From Acidobacteriaceae bacterium (GTDB lineage Bacteria; Acidobacteriota; Terriglobia; Terriglobales; Acidobacteriaceae): a stretch of 23,699 nucleotides of DNA. Positions 7,751 to 15,179 of the stretch are shown piece by piece; position 1 is the stretch's first letter; the number at the start of each line of letters is the position of its first letter. The stretch spans positions 1 to 23,699 of the forward strand of contig JARLFX010000089.1 of NCBI GenBank assembly GCA_031296355.1, in the 5' to 3' direction. The position numbers and the translations under genes are program-made. The notes beneath the pieces are model-generated. The model saw only the letters and a list, made by a program, of their open reading frames with translations. It did not search any database and was not told the DNA's origin.

Positions 7751-10700
7751 CTACTGGACAGTGATGCTGATCGTCGCGGTCTGGTTTAGGTTGCTGGAGC
7801 TCGTGCCTGGCGTCGCCAGCGCGGTCACGTTCACCGTCACGGTATCGGTCCCTGTCGGCGTCACGAAGGACCCGCCGCCACCGCAACCGCTCATGCTCAT
7901 CACAGCGCATGCCAGGACCAGCAGCATCAGTATGCTACGCGTTGCCACGCCCAGCTTGCGGCGGCGCACCATCAGCAACATCCCCAGCAGTGCTGCCGGT
8001 ATCCACAGCATCGCCGAACGGCTGGTACCTGGTGCCGCATACGGCGCGATCGTGTAGAACGTCACCGTCGATGTTTGCACCGCGTTGTTGCCGCTGAAGC
8101 TCACACTGCCGGGTGTGAACAGGCAGCTCGTATAAGCCGGCAGGCCTGTGCAAGTGTAGGCCACCAGCCCCTGATAATTGCCAAACGGGGTGAAGGTCAG
8201 CGTTCCCGTCGCCGGTGTGCCGCGCGTAATGGTCATGCTCGTAGGATTCGCCGCGACCGTGAAGCCCGGCGTCACGACAGCCTCAGGGAATGGTGCCGAC
8301 CCGGAACTATTGAAGTTGCCGTCACCGGAGTACAGTGCTGTGACGCTGGCCGTCTGCACTGTGGTGAATGTCGTCGTCAGCGAAGCCGAGCCATTCACCA
8401 GCGTCACCGGCGAACCGATCGCCGTTGCTCCGTTGAAGAACTGCACCGTCCCCGTTGGCGTTCCAGTCGAGCCCGCGCTCGCGTCTGCAATCACCACGGC
8501 AAACGTCGCCGGAACTCCAACGCCCGCGCCACCCGTGACCGGCAGCGGAGCCGTTTGCGCAATGCTCGCCGCCGAAGACGCCTTACCGATGGTCAGCGTG
8601 CCCGATGTGAAGGTGGAGAAAGTATAGTTGGTCGCCGCCAGTGAACCGATGGCGGGTGTGATGGGATAGGTGTTGACCGCGCCTGGTGTCGTCGGAGTTG
8701 TGCTCAGCGCCGCGCTGCCAGTGACTGCTGTTGCCGCGGTATCACCGTTCACGAACCCGGTGATGGTCGCGGTGTAGGCAGGGAGCGCCTGCCCGTAGGT
8801 GATGGAGATAGTGTTGGCCGTCACTACGAGCGGCGACTTATTGACCACCAGTGTCGTTGTTCCGGTGGCTGATTTATAAGTCGCCGAGTTGCCGCTGTTC
8901 GGCGTCCATGTCGCCGTCAGCGTGTAGGTCCCGGTGCCTAGAACCGTGGCCGTCGTCACCGCAACCGGTGAGCCGCTGCCCTGCGCTGCTGTGTATGTTG
9001 TCGTGCCGCCGCTGGTCAGGTTCGTCGAGTTGTAGGCCGTGGTCGCGTTCAGAGTATTCGTCAGTGCTGTCCCATAGCTGATCGCCGTCTGCGCCGGGTA
9101 CGTCACCGTCGGCGTCACCTGCACAGGCTGGAACTGCACCGTGATCGGAGACGCCGCATTGTTGTTTGTATCGCCCGCGTAGTTGACGGTCATCGTATAG
9201 AACGACGACGGCAGATTGCTGGGCGTTGGCAGCATCGCGACACCTGAGATGATCGTGGCTCCTCCGGTACACCCGCTCGTGCATGGTGACCCGATGGTGA
9301 AGGTCACCGTCCCCGTAGGCGCATTGCTGCCTGTCGTGCTCACGGTGATGGGAATGCTCCCGGTTGTGCCAAACGGAATCTGCACGGGTTGGACCGTCGG
9401 GCCGGTGAGCGTAGTGGTGCCCTTGGTAGTAGCACTACCGTTCAGCGCCGTGGTGGGAGACATGCTCGATGTGTAGTTGGTATCCCCCGGATAGCTGGCC
9501 TCTACGTTGTGCGTTCCCAGACCCTGGGGCGCGACGTTGTTGAGTGTGGCCGTCGCAGTCTCCGTGAAGCCTGTGATGGTGTCGATGGTCAGGGCGACGT
9601 TGTAGTTGCTGTCAACCATGACGACGTCAGGGATGCCATCGCCGTTCATATCGGCTGCGACGACGAGATCAGGATTGTCCTGCTGGCCCGGCCACCCCTG
9701 GGAGTTGTTATTGATGGTTGCAAACCCGGCAAAGGTAAACGTGCCGTCGCCGTTGCCGTAGAGGATTGCCGAGCTGTTCTGTGCTGAATTTACATAGCTG
9801 TAATTAACAACTGCCAGATCAGGTATTCCGTCTCCATTGAAATCTGCGGCAGACAGCGAGCTATTGCGGTCGAAGATCGGGGTGACGCCGTCCGGCATGG
9901 TCGGTATGGTCGATGCCGTGAAGGTGCCGTCGCCATTGCCGAGAAAGATTGCCACGGTGTTGTCAGCGAAGTTGCCGGTAGCAAGGTCAAGCTTACCGTC
10001 GCGGTTGAAGTCGGCTGCGATTACGGTGGCGGGCTGGTTGCCGGTGATCAACGGAGTTGCGGTCTGCGTGAATGTGCCATCGCCGTTTCCGAGGAATATC
10101 TGAATCGTGTTGGTGCCGTTGTTGCTCACCGCCAGATCGAGTTTGCCGTCGTTATTGAAGTCGCCCGCGACGATTCCGGTCGGATTAGAGCCGGTCGGAT
10201 AGCTCGTTGCCTGTACCGTGAAGGTGCCGTCGCCCTTCCCGATGAGAATGTAAAGCTTCGAGTCGTTATTGCTGGTGACGGCGAGATCGGGGATACCATC
10301 GCCGTTGAAGTCTCCGACTGCGACGGCCAAGGGTTGCGAACCGACGCTGGTCTTCTTCTGCGTGGCGAAGGTTCCGTTGCCATTGCCCAGCAGCACACTC
10401 ACCTCGTTGTATCCGCCGTCAATGTCGACGATGTCCGGGATTCCATCGCCATTGAAATCGGCAACCGCGAGGTTTGTGTAGCCGCCGGTGTTTGGCCCGT
10501 CTACGGTATATCCGACGGGAGTCCCCATGTTGCCGCCGCCCGTGCCGAGATACACCTGCACGGTAGAACTGCTAGGGCCGCCGGCGCAGCTCGAGGCGAC
10601 GTCTGGGATGCCGTCCCCGTTAAAGTCTGCTACGACGAGGCCGGTGTTCAGTCCACAGGCCTCAAGGTAATCGTTGACGGTGAAGTTGAACCCGGGCTTG

Positions 10701-11338
10701 CTGGCGCCGAGCGTGGCAGAACCGAGCGATACGTTGCCATTGGTGGTGTCAGGAAAAGTAACGCTGCCGGTGAGCGGAATGGTAGTGCTGGCGGTTCCGA
10801 TGACGGTACCGGTGAGTGTGTAGTTGCCGGTATTCCCACTGGAGGCAATGGCTGTGGTGGTGGCATAGGGCGGAAGTATCTGCGGGGTTACGGTGAGAGA
10901 TGAGGTGCCCGAGGCGCTGGTTGGAGCCGTATTGGTGCCGACGTAGATCGCCTTGTAGCTATGATTGCCATTGCCCGGGATGAAGGTGAAGACAGCCGTG
11001 CCCGCGCTGGTGACCTGCGCCGTGCCAACCAGGTTCACATCCGTGCAGTAGGTGGCGGTGGCGTTGCAAAACTTAACCAGGCCCACCTTCGTGCTGAGGT
11101 TCGAGACCGTCGCGGTGAGCTTCACCACCGTGCCGGCGCTGACCGTTGTCACCGGATTACCCGCCGCAGTGACCGCCAGCGTTGTAGTGGTGTTGGAAGG
11201 GGTGGCCATAGCGCCCGGGCTCCACAGAAGCAGAACGACGAGCGCCGCCAGCGCGAGGCCTGCTCGGCTGCGGCTTGCGGTGCGGTTGGATGGGATAAGG
11301 CGCGAAACGGCAGACAGGCACGCGGGGGAAGTAGTCAC
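7751..11338 (-). CDS. Secreted multidomain adhesin-like protein: Ig-like, FG-GAP (seven repeats) and MBG domains, lipobox-like C-terminal module
   Basis: The protein has about 1195 residues from GTG 11338, chosen for the GGAGAG site (rc of 11345-11350) 6 nt upstream and for the signal peptide then near the N-terminus (GLALAALVVLLLWSPGAMA, cut near residue 45). The order is: an Ig-like domain (about 50-150); the first half of a second Ig-like domain (160-212); seven FG-GAP/VCBS repeats (about 235-585) with calcium-type loops such as DFNGDGIPD, DFNNDGKLD and DMNGDGIPD; the rest of that Ig-like domain (595-630); further Ig-like and MBG domains (MBG at about 832-918, VVTANTISITYGQALPAYTA); an Ig-like domain (about 920-1020); and the C-terminal module. 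The last part has YTCTGLPAYTSCLFTP, a membrane segment, VRRRK, a second hydrophobic stretch ending in MSGCGGGG (Cys 1152), and final beta strands. It is probably a surface protein for adhesion or matrix binding; no enzyme domain is seen. Confidence 0.88.
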   Translation of the reverse strand: MTTSPACLSAVSRLIPSNRTASRSRAGLALAALVVLLLWSPGAMATPSNTTTTLAVTAAGNPVTTVSAGTVVKLTATVSNLSTKVGLVKFCNATATYCTDVNLVGTAQVTSAGTAVFTFIPGNGNHSYKAIYVGTNTAPTSASGTSSLTVTPQILPPYATTTAIASSGNTGNYTLTGTVIGTASTTIPLTGSVTFPDTTNGNVSLGSATLGASKPGFNFTVNDYLEACGLNTGLVVADFNGDGIPDVASSCAGGPSSSTVQVYLGTGGGNMGTPVGYTVDGPNTGGYTNLAVADFNGDGIPDIVDIDGGYNEVSVLLGNGNGTFATQKKTSVGSQPLAVAVGDFNGDGIPDLAVTSNNDSKLYILIGKGDGTFTVQATSYPTGSNPTGIVAGDFNNDGKLDLAVSNNGTNTIQIFLGNGDGTFTQTATPLITGNQPATVIAADFNRDGKLDLATGNFADNTVAIFLGNGDGTFTASTIPTMPDGVTPIFDRNSSLSAADFNGDGIPDLAVVNYSYVNSAQNSSAILYGNGDGTFTFAGFATINNNSQGWPGQQDNPDLVVAADMNGDGIPDVVMVDSNYNVALTIDTITGFTETATATLNNVAPQGLGTHNVEASYPGDTNYTSSMSPTTALNGSATTKGTTTLTGPTVQPVQIPFGTTGSIPITVSTTGSNAPTGTVTFTIGSPCTSGCTGGATIISGVAMLPTPSNLPSSFYTMTVNYAGDTNNNAASPITVQFQPVQVTPTVTYPAQTAISYGTALTNTLNATTAYNSTNLTSGGTTTYTAAQGSGSPVAVTTATVLGTGTYTLTATWTPNSGNSATYKSATGTTTLVVNKSPLVVTANTISITYGQALPAYTATITGFVNGDTAATAVTGSAALSTTPTTPGAVNTYPITPAIGSLAATNYTFSTFTSGTLTIGKASSAASIAQTAPLPVTGGAGVGVPATFAVVIADASAGSTGTPTGTVQFFNGATAIGSPVTLVNGSASLTTTFTTVQTASVTALYSGDGNFNSSGSAPFPEAVVTPGFTVAANPTSMTITRGTPATGTLTFTPFGNYQGLVAYTCTGLPAYTSCLFTPGSVSFSGNNAVQTSTVTFYTIAPYAAPGTSRSAMLWIPAALLGMLLMVRRRKLGVATRSILMLLVLACAVMSMSGCGGGGSFVTPTGTDTVTVNVTALATPGTSSSNLNQTATISITVQ

Positions 11339-11864
11339 GTGAATCTCTCCAGAACCTCCCCGACGCAAGGAACCGTTAAGTTGTCGCTGGGGGGAAGATG
11401 ATTTGTACTGATGGGGCCGGTGGTTTTTGAAGATTCGCAGGATGCGCCGCAAAAGTCAATATGGAAAACCCCGTGAATTGTGAAACTTATGTTGTCGCTG
11501 GCTCCAATTCCTTGTGATGCGAATCACAAGCCTGCGTTTATCCCCGGGTCTTGCATTACTGTGATTTGCGCATGTTTCTCCGTCACCGCTGCATGCCGGT
11601 CCGGATGCACACCCGGGATTGCTCTTTTTGGGTGTTGTTGCTGGATTTTACGGCAATCCGGAAGCTACCCTGGAAAGGCCTATCCGACGGCTGGGAGCGG
11701 CAGTTCTCATAGTGATTTTCAGTAGACCCGCGTCATTCAATATTTAGATTATTTGAATATTGAATATAGTCGAGCCCGCATCTCTCAGCTTGTCAGGAAG
11801 CTGGAAGACCTCAGCTGCCTCAGGGGGCCGAAGAGGATGTAAATCATCTTTAATGAAGCCTAAA
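11339..11864. other. Intergenic region between the FG-GAP/Ig-like gene and tRNA-Ser
   Basis: The 526 bases contain no convincing gene. GGAGAG (rc of 11345-11350) is the ribosome binding site of the minus-strand gene. A 15-bp direct repeat with one mismatch (rc consensus CCAGCGACAAC then WTAA) lies at 11376-11390 and 11487-11501, upstream of that gene. An AT-rich inverted repeat, ATTCAATATT / AATATTGAAT, lies at 11735-11744 and 11756-11765. A plus-strand stop-to-stop frame at 11726-11842 has protein-like composition (ARISQLVRKLEDL) but no ATG/GTG/TTG at its beginning. The weak 81-codon plus-strand frame at 11480-11725 is not supported. Confidence 0.4.
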
Positions 11865-11954
11865 TGGCGGAGGGAGAGGGATTCGAACCCCCGTTACCTT
11901 TGCAGGTAAAGCGGTTTTCAAGACCGCCTGTTTCAACCGCTCACACATCCCTCC
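11865..11954 (-). tRNA. tRNA-Ser(UGA)
   Basis: Read on the minus strand, the 90-nt gene begins GGAGGGA and ends TCCCTCC-G-CCA, so the acceptor stem is a perfect 7 bp and CCA is encoded (11865-11867). The anticodon arm is GCGGT-CTTGAAA-ACCGC, giving anticodon UGA. The long variable arm (TTACCT-GCAA-AGGTAA) is typical of class II serine tRNAs. The T arm contains GGTTCGAATCC. Its 3' end faces the FG-GAP/Ig-like gene side. Confidence 0.97.
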
Positions 11955-12007
11955 GCGGTTCTTTAAATTGTATCCTGTCGCTCGCCATGGTCGGCGAATT
12001 TACTGTT

Positions 12008-12358
12008 TCAGCATGTGCTCTTCGGATTTGGAAATGTATCCGCATTCTCCGCGTCATTGCGATCCAGACAGGCGAAGTCCTTCTCCACCGTCACGGTCAG
12101 CGCGCCGCCGGCTTCACCGTAGATACCGTCCTCATCACTCTGCGCCCACGCCTTCACCTCCTCGGCTGAAAGCGTGATCGCAATGTGGTTTTCTGCATAC
12201 GTCACCCCAAGCTCCCGCCCCGTGGCCACCGAATACTCCAGTGAGCTGCCCGGCGCAAAGTGAATCACCTCTGCCACCGAGCCCACTTTAACGAGCCGGG
12301 TCACTTCGGTTCTGGAAAGCCGTAGCCGCAATGCGTCTCCCTTGATGCGTAATTTCAT
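12008..12358 (-). CDS. Small conserved protein, DUF7009-like, function unknown
   Basis: The 116-residue soluble protein starts MKLRIKGDALRLRLSRTEV and has no signal peptide or membrane segment. The N-terminal pattern of alternating basic and hydrophobic residues resembles a family of small uncharacterised proteins (DUF7009) that I recognise only moderately; no function is known to me. The start at 12358 is supported by GGAGG 8 nt upstream on the minus strand. An in-frame ATG 7 codons earlier lies before this ribosome binding site and is less likely. The gene lies between tRNA-Ser and the divergent APC permease, with 72 bp between the two start codons, which leaves room for two promoters. The acidic C-terminal half (QSDEDGIYGEAGG) is noticeable. 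Confidence 0.72.
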   Translation of the reverse strand: MKLRIKGDALRLRLSRTEVTRLVKVGSVAEVIHFAPGSSLEYSVATGRELGVTYAENHIAITLSAEEVKAWAQSDEDGIYGEAGGALTVTVEKDFACLDRNDAENADTFPNPKSTC

Positions 12359-12414
12359 GGTGTTGCCTCCGCAATTCAATTTTCGGCTGGCCGCGCCGAA
12401 GCCGTCGCACTCAA

Positions 12415-12420
12415 TATAAT
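12415..12420 (+). promoter_or_regulatory. -10 promoter box (TATAAT) immediately upstream of the permease gene
   Basis: A perfect TATAAT ends 10 bp before the ATG at 12431, with no Shine-Dalgarno sequence in between (CACCTCACCC). Transcription would start about 4 nt before the ATG, so the message would be nearly leaderless. The -35 region is GC-rich and poor. Confidence 0.45.
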
Positions 12421-12430
12421 CACCTCACCC

Positions 12431-13852
12431 ATGTCTACGCCATCCTCAGCTCCGCAGCAGCCCACTTTGCACCGGCAGTTGGGCCTCGGGTCGGCTGTTT
12501 CGCTCAACATGCTTGACATGGTCGGCATCGGCCCCTTTGTCACCCTGCCCCTCGTCGTTGCCGCCATGGGCGGCCCCCAGGCATTTCTTGGCTGGATTCT
12601 CGGCGCCGCCATTGCGCTCTGCGATGGCCTGGTCTGGGCCGAACTTGGCGCCATGATGCCGCAGGCCGGCGGCTCGTATGCCTTCCTCCGCGAGATCTAT
12701 GGCCCGCAGCGCGGCGGACGCCTCGCCTCCTTCCTCTATGTCTGGCAACTCTGCTGCAGCGCGCCGCTCTCCATCGCTTCAGGGTGCATCGGCCTCGCCC
12801 AGTATGCTGCGTTTCTCTTTCCCCGCCTGCATACCCCACTCGTATCCAGCGGCCTGCTCTCGCATCTGCAGGGAACTCAGCTTGCTGCCGCCGGCGCCTG
12901 TATCCTGGCCGTCATTCTGCTCTATCGCAACGTTCGCGCCGTCGCGCGTTTTGCCTGGGTGCTTTGGGGCGGGATGATGCTCGCCTTCGGTATCATTCTT
13001 TTTGCCGGATTCACCCATTTTCATCCTGCGCTGGCATTCACCATGCCTCCGGGCGCGTTTCATCTCAGCCCCGCATTCTTTATGTCGCTGGGCGCGGCTA
13101 CGCTGCTTACCACCTACGATTACTGGGGCTACTACAACGTCTGTTTTCTCGGCGGAGAAGTGCGCAACCCCGGCCGCAACATTCCTCGCGCGGTCCTGCT
13201 CTCCATCGCAGCGATCGCCGTGCTCTATCTCGCCATGAATATCAGCGTGCTCGGCGCCATGCCTTGGCAACAGGTCGTCGCCGGCGCAGGCTCCTCTGTG
13301 GATAGCCGTCTCGCGGTCGCCGCCTACATGGTGCAGCACACGCTCGGCGCCGCCGCTGCACACCTGCTCGCACTGCTCATCGTCTGCGCAGCCTTCGCTT
13401 CCGTCTTCGCGCTGCTTCTCGGATTCTCCCGCGTTCCTTACGTCGCCGCGCTCGACGGCAACTTCTTCCGCGTCTTTGGCCGCCTGCACCCGAAGCATGG
13501 CTTTCCCCACATTGCGCTGCTCGCGCTCGGCGGCCTCGCCACGTTGTTCTGCTTCTTCTCCCTGGCCCACGTCATCACGGCGCTGGTGGCCATCCGCATC
13601 CTTCTGCAATTCGTTTTGCAGCAGGTGGGTGTCATCATGCTGCGCATTCGCCAGCCAGAGCGCCCGCGCCCCTTCCGCATCTGGCTCTATCCCTTGCCGC
13701 CGCTCTTCGCGCTTGCCGGATTCCTCTTCATCCTCATTGAGCGCCCCAAATCAGCCGTCGAACTCGGCTATGCGGCTATTCTCGCCATCACCGGAACCGT
13801 GGTCTTCCTGCTCCGTTCGCGCCTGCGCCGGGAGTGGCCCTTCCCCGCATAG
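12431..13852 (+). CDS. APC-superfamily amino acid permease
   Basis: This 473-residue integral membrane protein has about 12 hydrophobic segments. The first carries the family motif LNMLDMVGIGPFVTLPLVVAAMGGP (about 24-48, the unwound helix-1 region of APC transporters), followed by WAELGAMMPQAGGSYAFLREIYG. The loop SYDYWGYYNVCFLGGEVRNPGRNIP-like region (actual start TYDYWGYYN, about 231-257) contains GGEVRNPGRNIPRA, a classic APC signature. It would import amino acids or related compounds by proton or sodium coupling; the substrate is not readable. It lies 37 bp upstream of an amidohydrolase that cleaves N-carbamoyl-type amides, so uptake of a nitrogenous compound is plausible but inferred. 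No ribosome binding site is visible, and a TATAAT box ends 10 bp before the start. Confidence 0.9.
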   Translation: MSTPSSAPQQPTLHRQLGLGSAVSLNMLDMVGIGPFVTLPLVVAAMGGPQAFLGWILGAAIALCDGLVWAELGAMMPQAGGSYAFLREIYGPQRGGRLASFLYVWQLCCSAPLSIASGCIGLAQYAAFLFPRLHTPLVSSGLLSHLQGTQLAAAGACILAVILLYRNVRAVARFAWVLWGGMMLAFGIILFAGFTHFHPALAFTMPPGAFHLSPAFFMSLGAATLLTTYDYWGYYNVCFLGGEVRNPGRNIPRAVLLSIAAIAVLYLAMNISVLGAMPWQQVVAGAGSSVDSRLAVAAYMVQHTLGAAAAHLLALLIVCAAFASVFALLLGFSRVPYVAALDGNFFRVFGRLHPKHGFPHIALLALGGLATLFCFFSLAHVITALVAIRILLQFVLQQVGVIMLRIRQPERPRPFRIWLYPLPPLFALAGFLFILIERPKSAVELGYAAILAITGTVVFLLRSRLRREWPFPA

Positions 13853-13878
13853 CTCTTCCGCCCCACCGGCAAATGGTC

Positions 13879-13884
13879 TATAAA
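13879..13884 (+). promoter_or_regulatory. -10-like box (TATAAA) touching the amidohydrolase start
   Basis: TATAAA ends 5 bp before ATG 13890. The usual 6-8 nt distance from -10 to the transcription start would put the start on or next to the ATG, giving a leaderless message. No Shine-Dalgarno sequence is present. The -35 match is weak. Confidence 0.38.
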
Positions 13885-13889
13885 AGTTC

Positions 13890-15137
13890 ATGGCTACCAA
13901 TGCTCTTCCAACGCTCAGCGCGGTCAAACTGCTGCAGGAACTGCGCACCCTTACGGCAAATGAAGATGGCGCACAGCGCGTCGCCTGGACAGATACCTGG
14001 CTGAAGGCGCGCGAATGGTTCGCACAGCAGCTCGCCGGCCTGCCCGTTGAGCACCACTACGACGGCGCCGGCAACAACTGGGTCACGCTCCGCGGCGCAT
14101 CCGAGAAGACGCTTATCCTCGGCAGCCATCTCGACTCCGTCCCGAACGGCGGCTGGCTCGATGGAGCACTCGGCGTACTCAGTGCGCTCGATGTCCTCAG
14201 CCGCATTGCCCAGCGCTACAACGGCAAGCCGCCTATTACCATCCGTCTGGTTGATTGGGCAGACGAGGAAGGCGCGCGCTTTGGCCGCAGCCTCTTTGGT
14301 TCCTCCGCCTTCGCCGGAACCCACTCCATCGAATCCGACCGCAAGCGGACTGACAAGGATGGCATCACGCTGGAAGATGCCATCGCGCGGTGTGGCGTAG
14401 CCATTGATAAGATCGGCGATGCTCAGCAGGAGCAGAAGAACGCAGCCGCCTACCTTGAACTGCACATTGAGCAGGGCCCGGTGCTGGAGCACCTCGATCT
14501 GCCGCTCGGCGTCGTCCTCGGCACCAAGGGAGTCGAGCGCCACGCCATCACCTTCCACGGCCAGGAGGCTCACTCCGGCTCCACGCCCATGGCCGTCCGT
14601 CGCGACGCGCTCGCCGCTGCCGCTAAACTCGCACTTGAGATTCGCCCCATCGCCATGCGGCATCCAGACGCGGTCTGCACCATGGGCAGCGTTAAGACCT
14701 TTCCCGGCATCGTCACCGCGGTCGTTGGCCGCTGCGAAGCCACGCTCGATCAGCGCGACCTCGACGCCGGTGTGCTCGCCACCATGTATCAGGAAGCGCA
14801 GGAAGCCAGCCATCGCTTTGCCCAGGAAGAAGGTTGCACTGTCGAGTGGTCGCGCATCTGGAGCATTGAGCCAGTCCCGTTCCACCCTGAGCTAATCAAC
14901 TTCTGCGAGCAGGCCATCCTCGAAACTGCCGGTAAAGTGCACCGCCTGCCCTCCGGCCCGCTGCACGATGCAGCTGAAGTCTCCCGGGCCGGCATCCCCA
15001 CGGTCATGATGTTCGTCCAGTCGCTACAGGGCATTAGCCACAACAAGATCGAAGACACCCGCCTGGAGCATCTGCAGCTTGCGGTCGATGCTCTGGACCG
15101 CCTTGCTGAAAAGACCATCGCCTGGATCATGCCGTAA
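13890..15137 (+). CDS. M20-family Zn-dependent amidohydrolase (N-carbamoyl-L-amino acid hydrolase / allantoate amidohydrolase type)
   Basis: The 415-residue cytoplasmic enzyme belongs to the family that hydrolyses N-carbamoyl amino acids, allantoate or ureidoglycolate with two divalent metals. Expected ligands are visible: H80 in GSHLDSVPNGGWLDG, bridging D91, the Glu pair in DEEGARFGRS (126-127), H192 in LHIEQGP and H384 in GISHNKIED. The lid domain carries HSGSTPM (228-233 region) and RRDAL. Length and motif order match the family (about 410-420). Which amide it cleaves cannot be decided from sequence; no uricase or hydantoinase gene is nearby. It follows the APC permease by 37 bp and precedes the secreted zinc protein by 42 bp. 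The start ATG lacks a ribosome binding site and sits just after TATAAA. Confidence 0.9.
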   Translation: MATNALPTLSAVKLLQELRTLTANEDGAQRVAWTDTWLKAREWFAQQLAGLPVEHHYDGAGNNWVTLRGASEKTLILGSHLDSVPNGGWLDGALGVLSALDVLSRIAQRYNGKPPITIRLVDWADEEGARFGRSLFGSSAFAGTHSIESDRKRTDKDGITLEDAIARCGVAIDKIGDAQQEQKNAAAYLELHIEQGPVLEHLDLPLGVVLGTKGVERHAITFHGQEAHSGSTPMAVRRDALAAAAKLALEIRPIAMRHPDAVCTMGSVKTFPGIVTAVVGRCEATLDQRDLDAGVLATMYQEAQEASHRFAQEEGCTVEWSRIWSIEPVPFHPELINFCEQAILETAGKVHRLPSGPLHDAAEVSRAGIPTVMMFVQSLQGISHNKIEDTRLEHLQLAVDALDRLAEKTIAWIMP

Positions 15138-15179
15138 CCGCTCAATTCAGCATCCAACGGTAAGCAGCCGTCTTCAGCC

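Noticed and set aside
9578..10642. FG-GAP coding repeats as a DNA tandem repeat or CRISPR-like array
   Set aside because: Spacing and conservation follow the protein blades (DFNGDGIPD-type loops) in frame; it is a coding repeat.
11480..11725. 81-codon plus-strand frame upstream of tRNA-Ser
   Set aside because: GTG start without ribosome binding site, Cys-rich low-quality composition and no recognisable motif.
13878..14885. Minus-strand open frame opposite the amidohydrolase
   Set aside because: Antisense shadow of an intact, clearly conserved plus-strand gene.
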